Assembly (NCBI GenBank): GCA_037039925.1
Contig: JAXRKP010000047.1
Span: 292,501 to 356,500 of the forward strand
Direction: 5' to 3'
DNA: 64,000 bases
DNA from: Doris montereyensis
Lineage: Eukaryota > Mollusca > Gastropoda > Nudibranchia > Dorididae
Shown here: in pieces, positions 1 to 28,000 of the stretch
Layout: the number at the start of each line of letters is the position of its first letter
Numbering within the stretch: the stretch's first letter is position 1
The notes under the pieces: model-generated
What the model was told of the DNA's origin: nothing
Databases searched by the model: none
Seen by the model: only the letters and a program-made list of their open reading frames with translations
Program-made: the position numbers and the translations under genes

Positions 1-429
1 GCTGCCCCTGATGATGATGAGTAGATCTAAACCAAAGATACTAGATCTAGATCTAGTATCTTTGTCTAAACCAAGATAAGGAAGAAGAGGTGTTCTTCGC
101 AAAGTACACAAAGCTCTTGTTGCATACCAACCGAGGCGAGCTTACTATTAGTAAGCACTCCTCGATACCAACACAAAAGTCTCTTGTGCAACTAAGCTAA
201 GGAGATCACTCTCAATCTTATAGTTAAGGGATCAGGATACAAACGGTAGAGTAGATCTGGAGATCTAAATATTATTTTTCTTGTAACAATGGATTCTAAC
301 CTTTCTCTGCAATCGTTAATTTGATTTTCCTGAGCTAAAAAAGGAGACAAGTTACGTTTTCTTTGATCTAGATCTTATAACCAATTATAGAAACGTAATG
401 TAATTTCGACTTCATTTGAAAATAAAGTC
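1..429. promoter_or_regulatory. Left-edge region upstream of TEDC1
   Basis: No coding exon is visible. The stretch holds TAGATC-rich palindromic DNA (33-64 and scattered copies around 250-270 and 365-375) and AT-rich sequence leading into the TEDC1 start at 430. By position it should contain the TEDC1 promoter and 5' UTR. A CCAAT-like word sits near 380. No TATA box can be assigned with confidence. Confidence 0.35.
33..64. repeat. Perfect 32-bp palindrome built on TAGATC
   Basis: The 32 bases from 33 to 64 equal their own reverse complement. The core is ACTAGATCTAGATCTAGT, with arms extending to CAAAGAT on one side and ATCTTTG on the other. Short direct repeats (TCTAAACCA-like) lie on both sides. 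It could extrude as a hairpin. It belongs to the TAGATC-rich motif seen across the window. Confidence 0.85.
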
Positions 430-15968
<15,539 letters not shown>

Positions 15969-15974
15969 AAGAGT

Positions 15975-16265
15975 TCCTTCAAGACCATTAAGGTTTATGG
16001 AGCAGTAGCTTATCCCGGTTTCTAAAGCTTGAAGCAGAACCGGTGATAATATAATAACCACCTCCTGGACAAGATGCTATTGCTAGTCTGATGCAGGTTT
16101 TTACTCCCAAGCTTGTACCATTTATACCTGGGTTGAGTGGGAAAATGCGTGTAAGTATCTTTTTCAAGAAACACAACGTCGGACCTAGCTTTGCTAGAAT
16201 TCGAAATTGGGATCTCATTATCCCAAGTCCAACAGCCTAACCACTCAGCCACTGATGACACCACG
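15975..16265 (-). mobile_element. tRNA-derived SINE, copy B
   Basis: Reverse-strand copy of the same SINE, starting on the plus strand with AGTTCCTTCAAGACC and ending at CTAACCACTCAGCCACTGATG, the inverted A-box head. It lies just past the candidate TEDC1 terminal exon, in the TEDC1/CFAP73 convergent spacer, and may be in the 3' UTR of TEDC1. Confidence 0.8.
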
Positions 16266-18329
16266 TCAACAAGGAGACAAAGGAAAAATAAATTCTATAC
16301 AATGGTGAACAGAACGAATGGCGCAGAGAAATGATGATTGGTGCAACTATCCCTCGTGTAATTTCCATCAACAAAATTTCATGCTCCTCTTCATAACTTG
16401 CAGTTAACAGCAGTACTTTAATAAAGCTGGCTACCCAAAGCGTGTCAACTGTTGACTATTGTTGAATTTTTTTAAACTACTAGTTACTTCTTGATTTTTT
16501 AATAAAATGACAGTGGTAGAGTGCTTAGTCACACTAAGTGTTGTTTCAATCTTTATAAAGTGTCTTAAATACAAGTTACATTGTCGTGCAATTTTTTCTT
16601 TCAGTCTTTGTGACAAAAGAAAGGTAATCTTGAGGCTTTTGTTGGATATTCAACTTTGTAAAATGTTTGAATATTTTATCATCTATGACCAGGAAAGTGT
16701 CAAATTTATGTTTGAAGGGAAAGGGGATGCAAGGGGTCGGGAGTCATTTTTTTTATTTCACAGATTTCAACCAATCAGCCACTTGATATAGGTAGTTGTA
16801 ATGTAAAATTATTGATTTGCTGTGTTAGGAAATTTTTATTGTTTGTAAGAAACTTACATATATGTTTACGTCTATGTGGTCATTAGATTTTGATTTTATC
16901 TTTGAATGACATTACTTTTCAACACAAGCTTTATTATAACAATTTCATGACTCTTTTTATTGGATGTACGTTATGTGTAGATTTTTAGTTGTCTCCTCAA
17001 AATGTAATGTGAGAAAAGGAACGATGGCGTGTATTATCTTTGTGGATGTTCTTGGCAAATAATGGACAGTTGGCAGACGCTACTGGTTGTTTCTTTTTCT
17101 TTCCTCTCACTCTTTTACCTATCTTTCATTTTGCTATGTCCTCTCAATTCACCCTGAGATCACCACATGTAGTGGACAGGCTAAATTTCAATGAAGCAAA
17201 GAAACAAATTTCGGCAAATAAAACCGGAAACAAAATATATAGTATATAGAAATATATGTTTACTTATAAAGATTTTGTTTGTTGACTCAAAATGACAAGT
17301 CATTATAATTACAATGGGAATTGACCACAAATAGTACCGAAAATAAATAACAGTAATTTTACTTTCCTTGAAATTGAAGCAATAAAATGTATGAAATGTG
17401 GACAAAAATGAAGATTTTTGATGAGGGATATTGCAGAACAACTTTTAATGTGAGCATGTTTATTTAAACAAAAAATTAAGTCTTCTTCAACATTTTAGCC
17501 TCAAGATACCTGATGTTTATAGTATATATACAATACATTATCAGATATATATTATATGATTTGAGTTTTATCATAATTGCACTTACCAAATTTTGGCGGA
17601 TGTCTTTCCAATCATATTTATTAAATAAATTTATTATTTCTGAAAAAAATAATGTTCAGCAGTTTGTTTGTTTTGATTTGTATTATCATTACTGCAGTTT
17701 AGGGTTTCTCAATGTACTCTCAAAGTACTCTTCTTCTTTTCGAGGAATAAAATAAATTCTCAAATATTTGGAAGAAAACACCCTTTTATGACTCAAACAA
17801 ATAGAAATATAGCTACCACAAACTAAAATCCAATTGGCATTGAGCAGTTTTGTTTATTTTCTCTGCCTTGTATACATAAACAGTATTTTATGTGACAATT
17901 TAAATAAAGTGAGACAATTAAATAGCAAAACATAATATTCACTTTACAAGGATTTAAAATTTTGGCGAGGCATACATTTAATTTTAAATATAAATGTTTT
18001 ACACAGTGAAATTGACTTTAAATATATGTACAATACACATCCTTCAAATGGTAGGATTACAGTTGTTTTAAAAAATAAATTTGAACTCAACACTTTAATG
18101 AATTTTTGTTGTTAGAAAGCAAATATAAAAACAAAAAAAACAACCCAACCCCTAATAACCCTTACACACCCCACCCAGTATGAGCTGTCATATGCATAGA
18201 ATAGGAAGGGAAATGGGATATTATGTAAATATTTTTATATATCAACACATTACACATTACCTATTCTGTGCATCTGATAAATATTTCAGTCCTGATTATA
18301 ATACTTTCTTCTTTCATCACCCTACACTC

Positions 18330-18405
18330 TGTCTGTCTGTCTGTCTCTTTCTCCCCCTCTCCTCTCCCTTCTCTCTTTGTCTCTCTGTCTCTGTCTCTGT
18401 CTCTG

Positions 18406-18502
<97 letters not shown>
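18330..18502. repeat. CT/CTGT microsatellite
   Basis: CTGT-type repeats pass into pure (CT)n. A second, less pure CT tract lies at about 18665-18812. Both are in the spacer 3' of CFAP73 and may be transcribed as GA-rich RNA in its 3' UTR. Confidence 0.93.
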
Positions 18503-18504
<2 letters not shown>

Positions 18505-18776
18505 CTCTCTCTCTTTCTCTGTATGTGGGGAGAATCGTGATGATACTGGTAGGGCCCTACTTCTTTCCTTTCATTCCTTTACATCTCTGTCATAATGCTT
18601 TTTCCTCTTTCTTCAGTCGTAGATCACACTATAAGCTGAACAGGGTTATTTCAAACTAACAGCTCTTCCCCCTCTCTGCATCTATCTCTTTGTCTTTGTT
18701 TTTCACCCTCTCTTGGCCTCTATCTCTGTCTGCCCCTCTCTCTTTCTCTCTATCTCTCTCTGTGTCTCTCTCTGTT

Positions 18777-18809
<33 letters not shown>

Positions 18810-18947
18810 TTTTCAAGTCATCATTACACGAGGGAATGGTATACCTTTCAATTAGCATATCAACAAAATACTCTGCAGCAGCATTTAAAAACATGGATGG
18901 TTAAATAAATTTTCTCAAAAGAGCCTCTTGCAACCATGAAATCAAAA

Positions 18948-19043
18948 CTAGCTTGAAGATGGTGGTACAATAGAGGTGCCTGTGTGTTCCATCTTTTTAA
19001 TTTCTGTAGTTATTTGATTCAAATCTTGGACAAATTGCTGAAT
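18948..19043 (-). CDS. CFAP73: CFAP73 last exon
   Basis: After a TTCAACAG acceptor, the minus strand reads [20 protein letters not shown] and on to TAG at 18950-18948. This matches the C-terminal IQQFIQDL region of the CCDC42/CFAP73 family. It is separated from the previous exon by a 3.3-kb intron almost filled by a retrotransposon. Confidence 0.88.
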   Translation of the reverse strand: MQQFVQDLNQITTEIKKMEHTGTSIVPPSSS

Positions 19044-22000
19044 CTGTTGAAAAAAAGGAAAAATTCAAAATGATGTAGGAGGGTGGAATCTTGTCTGTTG
19101 CTTTAAAAAAAAATTTAAAGCTATATGTTGTCAACTTACCGGGCAGGGGACAGATAAGCACCTGTATGAGGAGTAGATGATCCCGCCCTCCACGAGTCTC
19201 CTGCTACCTTGCAGGTTGGTCTTGTCTGCCCAAAGACTAAGGGAGTTAACCCTGATAGAAAACAACCTGCTGCCTTGCAGGTCGGTCTTGGTTGACCAAA
19301 GCCTAAGGGAGTTAACCCTGACAGAAAATAACAACCGGCTGCCTTGCAGGCTGGTCTTGATTGACCAAAGGCTAAAGGAGTTGACCCTGACAGAAAATAA
19401 CAAGGCCTGGTAGGGAGCCTCAAGGTGGCAGCCCCACCATCTATCTAGGGTACAGTGGGCTAATCCCCTGCTTATCCAAAACCACACTGATGCAGAGAAA
19501 TAAATATAATATACCCGGCTTGATCTTTCAATGACGAAAATGGAAATGAACACGGACTTTGATTTTTGGAACATGGAATGTTAGGGCAATAAATGGAAAA
19601 GAGTTAGAAATGGAAAAATTCAAAGTAGACATTTTGGCTATTACAGAAACAAAGAAAAAAGGACAAGGAATAGAAAATCTAGGACCAAATCATATTTTAA
19701 TCTTCTCAGGAGTAGATGAAAAATAGAGCTAGAGCAGGAGTAGGTTTCCTACTACATAAAAGATATGAAAAGCTACTAGAAAGCTAGAAATTTATAAGCC
19801 CATGGCTATTAGAGGGAAATATTAGACCAAAAGGAAGAGAAATTAAATTATTAATAGTTTATGGACCAAATGAAGATGCCACCAAAGAAGAAAAAGATAT
19901 CTTCAAAAACGATTTACAAATAGCTGCAGAGAATCTTAAACACAAACAGGAACTAATGATTTAGGAGATTTAATGCTAGAGTAGGCAACAATATAGAAAC
20001 ATCAGGAGGAGTAATAAGTAAAGAAGGAGAGACAACAACATCTCCAAATGGAGAGAGACTAATAGATTTTTGCCTAAAGAATAACATGAAAATAGCCAAC
20101 ACCTTTTTTCATCATAAAGATATCCACAAATATACAAGAGTAAATGAAGACAGGTGTAAAAAGTCAATCATAGACTACATAATAGTTAGCAGCTCCCTTT
20201 TTAACAGTACATTGAATGCAAGAGTAAATAGAGGAGCAGAAATATTTAGTGATCATCACCTAGTGATTGCCAAAATGAGATTACTGACTGAAGAAAACAA
20301 ACAGAAAGGGAAAGAGAAGAAAGCTACTAAACTCACAATAGAGGATTTAAATAAACCAATAGTAAAAGAGATGTACCAATCTAGGATAAAAAGATTTATC
20401 AGTGAAAGACAGATGGATCTGAATGATAACACAATAGAAGAAAAGTGGCAAATGTATAAAGAAACACTCCTCAGTTGTACTGAAGAGGTTTGTGGTAGGA
20501 AACAAATTAAAGGAGATGGGAAAAGAACAGCATGGTGGAATGAGAATGTCAAAACTAAGATCAAAGAAAAGAGATGCCTGGAAGAAATACTTGCAAACAA
20601 AGAGACCAGAGGATAGGATAGCTTACGTGAATAAAAGAACTGTCGCCAAAGAGGAAGTTAGGAAAGCAAAACAGGAACAATGGGAAGAGTTTGGACAAAA
20701 CACTTCAAGAAAGCTATCAAGGAAATCAAAAGCTGTTCTGGGGAGCAATGAAGAGCATGAGAAAGACCAAAGCATGCCCAATACGACAAATTAAGAATGC
20801 CAAAGAAGAAATAATGAAAGAAGACAGCCAAATTGAAGAAAGCATTTTCATCAATTACATAATCCCTCCAGAACATATGAAACAAGGAGTAAAGATTGAT
20901 TAGTAAGAGAAAGAAGTAATCCAGAGGAGACAGCTGAAGATGTAGATACATCAATGGAAGAAATCCAAACAGCTATAAGAAAAGTGCAATTAGGAAAAGC
21001 CCCAGGAGCAGATCAAGTTTATCCAGAAATGGTTAAAAACCAAGGGAGAGAGGCAGACAAACTATTACATGCAATATGCCACAAGCATGGAAGTCCAAAC
21101 AGGTGCCAGACGACTGGAAAAAAGGGAACGGTAGTACCAATACATAAGAAAGGATCAACTATAGAATGCTCAAACTATAGAGGGATATCACTACTTAGCG
21201 TTCCAGGAAAAGTATATGCCAGGATACTGGAAATGAGACTAAGGAAAAGAGTAGAGGATCAGATTGAAGAGCATCCGAGTGGATTTAGACCAGGAAGAAG
21301 TGTACAGGACCACATATTTACAATTAGACAAATAATAGAAAAATTCCTTGAGAGAAACATTGACTTGCACCTGTATTTTATTGACTTAGAAAAGGCATTT
21401 GACACTGTGAGGAGAACGAACTATGGCATTACTTAAAAGAACACAATGTAGAGCAAAATTTAATAGAAGCTAAAACACAAAATCTAAATTTGGGCAGGGA
21501 GAATTTAGAACAAGTTCAAAGCTACAATTACCTAGGACTAATGATTAACTCAGAGGGAAAACTAAGAGAAGAAATCAGCCAGAGAATCAAAAAGGCAAGT
21601 GAAATATATAACCATCTAGGAAAAACATTTTATTCTCCTACTCTCCTCTATGGCAGCAAAACCTGGACCTTAGACAGTAGAGAATACAATAGAGTACAGG
21701 CAGCTAAAATGAAATATCTAAGAAGAGCAGTAGGAAAACTAAAAGAGACAAAATCAGAAACACAACAATAAGAGATCAAACCAAAGCAGATCGCATAAAA
21801 ACTAAGATAGAAACAAATCAATTGAGATGGTTTGGGCATGTAAACAGAATGAATGACAATATAATAGCTAAATCAGTATACAATGCTAAAGCCCAAGGTA
21901 AAAGACCAAAAGGCAGACCTCGGAGAAAGTGGGAAGAAGATATAATAGAGGCATTGAAGTATTTGAAGCAAAGAAATTTAACTTTTTTGGAAGGAAACAG

Positions 22001-25000
22001 AAAATGCCAGCTTTTTAACTAGCTGGTACAAGTTGTAAGTTGCCCTGTTAATAAAAGGAAAATCCATTTTTCACAAAATTAAATACTAGAAAGTGAAAGA
22101 AAAATGAAGAAAATGCCATTTTATTCAGAATCCTTCTACACATTGCAAACTCATAACACTTCTCATTAAGCCAGGGTGCTTGTAGGTTAACGGACAGAAA
22201 TAACTAGTACTTTCCTCATTTAAAATACCAATGTCCAAATGCAAGAGATGTAAAATATACAAATGACATTATCACACATTCCATATGACACCATCTTTTT
22301 TCCCCAAGATAATTCAGAAGTTTTTTTTATTTCCTTACAAGCGCTATTTTGACCAAAATACATTCTTACTTGAGTAAGCTGCTCAGTTGTGTCTTCCAAG
22401 TCATCCGTTTGGTTTTGATGGCTTTTAACCAGCTGGTACAAGTTGTGAGTTGCCCTGTTAATAAAAAGAAAATCCATTTTTCACAAAATTAAATACTATA
22501 AAGTGAAAGTGAAAGAAAAATGAAGAAATCAATTCTGATTATAACTTATAAAAATGAAGAAATCAATTCTGATTATGACTCAAAAAATCGCAAGAGCCTT
22601 TTATTGCTTTTTTTTTCAGCAGCCCGTTCAAATTTAGAATTATATGGTAAATTATTGTGATATATACATCAAAGTAGTGCATAAAGTTCCTTCAAGGCCC
22701 TTACAATACAGCTTATAGAGCCAGAGCTTATCCCAGTTTCTATAGCATGTCTTGGGTCGAGTGGGGAAAATGTGTGTTTCGTGTCTTTCCTAATGAACAC
22801 AACATCGGATCTAGCATAGAAAGCAACAAAACACTGATAACCTCATGATTTCAAGTCCAGCAACCTAACCACCAGGCCATCAACATCACTAAATATTTTA
22901 TTGTGTTTTTTTGTGTTTTTTCAGGTTGGTTTTTTTGGGGGTGGGATTTGCATCTCATTTAAATTTGGAATCATATAGTAAATTATTTTTCATATATACA
23001 TCATAGCGAGCAATGACATTAAAATCATCTTTAAAATAAACTACTCAATAAATGCTCAGTTTGGAGACCGTTTGAAATATGAGGGGGTGAGATGCAAAAA
23101 CCGCTATTTCCACACAAACAAACTTGAGAAAATCAATTTTGTCTTCTCTTACTTCTACATAAAGCCCAATTAATTTGATGTTTAGAGCCGAATTATAATA
23201 TGATATTATTTAATATGGTAGCTTTGAATGAAAATGATTTCATCATCAGGAAACTCTTCATTCAAAGTCTGAAGTGGTGAAAAAACTCACAATATGTAAA
23301 AATGGTGCATAAGCGGGTTTTTGCCTCTTACCCCCTCATATAATAAGTGGGTTTCTTTTGTATTTTACATTGATTTTATCTTCAGACTTTGATTGACATG
23401 AATACTTATATACAATTTAAATGAGTTTAAAGGCTTACATCTTTGATTTAAAACAGAGCTGCAAAAGATGTGGCCCCTTGTATACTCAAATCTCATTACA
23501 CTGCCAACCATTGTGCCAGTGGTAACTTGGCTTTATAAAGGAAATGGTTTTATTACAAAAACACCCCTAGTCAGAATTACAACAACAAGGGAGGTAGCCC
23601 AGGATTATGTAGAGTGAGAGGAGTGATGAATTGCACGGGGGAATGAAACATGACACACAAGGCACTGATGCTTTTGTGTGTGTTTTGACAGCGTGATCCA
23701 ACCCAAACTAGATTTTATCTACTTGCATTAGTTCAGGGAATGCATGCTGGGGGTGTAATGAATTCTATTTTTCAACATTTATTAAGGAAGGATAATGCCA
23801 AATCATTGGCAAATAGTGGCATAATGAGTTATTTCATTGTTTTTGTATACTGTCTGAACCATGCCAATGTGAAAAGCTGGTGATAAGTGAGAAAGGTGAT
23901 ATAAGTGGGAGGTGGTTTGAATGTATAAGTCAATGTCAAGTACAAACAGCTGAATCAGGAATTTTGTAGCGAAAGAAGAAGTAAAAGTTTTTCTGTGTTT
24001 TTTTTACAATTCAGTAACTCACATTTTTATTCTTCCAAGAAGAAGTGTCTTCTTAGCTGCTGTGTTTTTTATGTGAGTCCATTTACTTTCCCACTTGACA
24101 GCCTCACTTTGAGCCGCATCTAAACGAGTCTGCAATCCTGACAGTTGATTGTTGTAACTCAGGACCTCATTTCTTTTTCTTCCATGTACTTCATCAAATT
24201 TTGGCGTTGTTTCTCTATATTGTCACTGTTTTTCTGATCTCTTTCCAAAAGATCCTGTTTATATGTAAAAAGAAAAAGAACTTAGATAACACATAAAAAC
24301 CTGAGTCTTTTTATAACATTGCGAGAAATTTTAGAAGCAAATTAAAATTTTTAAGAATTCATGTTGCTTTATATGAATGCAAGGATTGACAGTGACATGA
24401 CAAAGCAGTTCAAATGACAAGCATTACCAAATGAGTAGACGTGAGGGTGTCCCATCTGGCTATGATATCCCGTATTTCATGAAACTCCTCTCCAGCCTCT
24501 AAAACTTTGTCCATGTATTGGTGGAAGATAATGTACTTGTCAAGTTTACGTTGAAAGCGGTCCTTCTGCTTTTGGTGAGCGTCTGTTTCCTCTCTCACTC
24601 TGACAAAATTAGGAATAATTGAAGCAAACAATTTCATGTTACATAATTTAAACAATTGACAGCTTGAAACCTGTGTACCAAATTGTTATAATTTAGGGAG
24701 GCAGAATTGAAAACATAAAAACCAAATGTTCAAATGACGTGAGCAAATTAAAGTACTGTCATTACTGTCAAAGAAAAAAAATCATATCCTTTAAAACAAA
24801 TTCACATGTATGCAAAATGACAGATCAGCACATTTTAAAAGCTTGAAACTTGCCTGTTACTTTTTACAGTAAAACTTAAAGCCCTTTAAATTGTCACATC
24901 GAAGATCACATTAACATCTGCAAATGTATAGGCCTTAGTTTTTGCCATCAAATTTAAACATACTGTTACCCTGTCACAAAATTTGTGTGGTATTATAGCT

Positions 25001-28000
25001 GGAAGTTGTGCTCATATGTTCTTGGGTGGAGGAGGAAAAGCAAATAAAAAAACAGAAAAGAAAGTGTTAAGATTTTGAGTGTGTCTCTTCATGCTATGCA
25101 TAAGCTATTTTCCTTTCCAAATTGAAAAGAATTCATCACAGAAGCATTTACTGTCAAACTTTTAAAGGCTAAATCTACATTAGGACTTTAAGACATGAAG
25201 ACGGTGAGATACACAATGAAACGTGAAATTTATAAATATTCTAAGAAAAAAAGTGTCACTGTCAAATGAAAGCTGGCTTACTTCTAGCTTATGAAATTTC
25301 AAAAGCTTCACAATGTATTAAAGCAGATTAAAACACATCTACATATGATAAAGTTCATTCAAGGCCATTACAGATACATGTGATAAAATTTGTTCAAAGC
25401 CATTATAGCCAATTGAGCCAGAGTGTATCCCAGTTTCAATAGTGTGAAGAGGAACAGGTGATAATAATCATCTCCTGTACAGGACACTGGTCTGACACAA
25501 GACATTACTCTAAAGCTAGTGATTGTACCCATTTGCAACTGGGTTGAGTGGGGAAAATGTGTGTTAAGTGTCTTTTCTAAGGAACACAATGTTGGGCCTA
25601 GCTTTAATAGAATTTGAACCGGGATCTCATGATCTCAAATCTGACAACCTAACCACTCGGCCGCTGATGCCACTATGTCTGATAAAACCACAACCATTTT
25701 TCCATAAATCTCTAACATGTCTATCTATGTTCAGAGGTAAAAAGAGGTAAAAAGGCTAAGAAGGTACCGATCAATTTCTTTATCCTTTTGTTTCTTGAGT
25801 TCTCTTTCATCATTTGCCTTCTTAACAGCTCTTGCTCGCTTTGAATCATTTTCCTGAAGAAAGAATACTCTTAGTTTCAAGACATAATTCAATATATCAC
25901 ATTAAAACTAAAAATAACAATTATCAAACTATAGATTCAGCTTACGGAAAGAACAGGAGAGAAAAGTGTTTCCATTCACTCATTCATGAAGAATTCTTGA
26001 AAACTTTAAAATATGGGCAAAGTCGCTTTTTCTTTATTGTCTCATTATTAAATCTCTGTTTCATTTTCTCATCTTTACTACATGGAACAGTAAAGCTAAT
26101 AAAGTATTTTCATTGAATGCAAAACAGGGGAATATAAATGAAGTCAACAAAAAAATAAAGAATGACAATGCCATCACAAATTGTGACTGAAACGTAATAA
26201 AAAGTAACAAATCTGCAACGTTGCAATATAAAAAAAAAGAAACATTCAAAACTTACTGAAATATGGTGCAATGTGAGCTTATCCTCAGAGGCTATAGTCC
26301 TTTACATTAGAACAATGAAACAAATGTCATAACATTATAGATGCACATGATGAAAACAATTTTTAAAAGGTGAACTGTAGAGATTTAATTCAGCTTGTAT
26401 TGTAAAAGTTAATTACTTATCTACCAATGATTCCACAATGACTCCACTACTTGTTTGATTTTTCATCTTAAATTTTCACAATGAAAACCAAGAAAATTAT
26501 AAATGATAAATACCTTCAAAAACTTGTCAAATTTTAAGAGAGATTCCTTTAACTGATACTCCTTCCTCTCTAGCTCTTCTCTCCTTTGTTGAAGACTTTC
26601 CATCTTCATTTGGAATTCCTAATTTTAAAAAGGAGAAACGTGCCAGTGTAAATGATAATGTAAACAAATTGAAACTTGCCAAAATGTATACAGCACTCAC
26701 CATTTATAAGAACATCACTTAACTAGGGCATAAGTGTTCTTATACCCAATATGTTCTTGTATCCTATATCAACCATGAGGTACTTGTGAATTAATACTTA
26801 ATAAATATATTATGTATTACACCATAACTGCTCAACTTTACATTGACTTGTCTCAGAAACAAAGTTGATGTGAGCAAATTCTACTAATTCATCATTCCTT
26901 TAGATTTTGTCATGATGATCAGGAGGATACAAGTATAACAAACAGATGGATTTGATTCATAAGTCTCACAGACAAAACCCTGTTCAGTCCTTCAACTCCT
27001 CTCCCCCCCCCCCCCCTCCTTCTAAGCTTGTACATTCATTTTACACCGTCCCTCATTTTGACACAGGTAAACACATACTCAATCAAATCATTTCAATGAA
27101 GCAATTTAAGCATTAGAACTGAATTCTACCAAGCATCTCGATGGACCATCTCTTTGAGCTGTTACAAATATAAGACTGTTGTCATTTTATAAATATAAGA
27201 ACAAATGACAAGTCAAAAACTTGGGTCTTTTCAACCCTTTTGAAATTGATGCACACCTCTTTTGAGCTGCAAGGGCTTGCTCGACTTCTGCCATCTCTCT
27301 GCGTTTTCAAGCAAACGTGTTGCTGGAGTGAGATGGTCATCCTCTCGTTCTGGCATTTTTCTGAAATTGTTGAACAGAAAGATGTCAAAAAAGGTTTCAA
27401 TATATTAATGATGTTGTCAATTAAAACAGTTTAATTATCCATCATGCTCTAACCCAAGAAAGCAATTTATCACAAAATTATATAAACTATCTGATAAGTT
27501 CATCTCTGGTGGGGTAGGTTGCTGTAGACCTTGATTGTAAAATTGAAATTTACCTCGCCCACCATAAGCAGTAATCTTAGGGTGAATGAAGAGGACAGCA
27601 AGATGAAAGATAAATGCAAGAAGGAAAGGAAAGAAGTAGGACCTCCCACAAGCACCGCCAACCGCCTAGATATCACTCTACATCATGCTTCTGCTGATGC
27701 TCACTAAAGGCTTAAACTCACCTGTCTGCTCCTTTTGTCTAATTGTCCTTTAGTCTTTCTTAGTCAGAGCTTTTTTGTTTTTTTTTCCTTTTGGGCATGA
27801 TTATCCTCTAGATTTACACCTAATCGATTTTACACTCTTCTATTCTGTGTTTAGTTTATTTTCACCAAGTGGACCTCTCTCAGTTTGTTTTTAGTTCATA
27901 ACAATGTAAAAAATCATGGTATTCTTTTTGAACTCCCTTATTCATAGATTCAGATCATAAATGAAACTGATATATTTTCAACCTTTCGAATCAATGAAAA

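Larger units (their letters stand above)
15969..18947. other. Convergent spacer between TEDC1 and CFAP73
   Basis: No coding exon was recognised in this 3 kb. It contains SINE copy B, possible TEDC1 polyadenylation signals near 16285 and 16422, AT-rich DNA, and CT microsatellites at about 18330-18500 and 18665-18812. Short open frames here show no family resemblance. The 3' UTRs of both genes must lie here. Confidence 0.6.
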
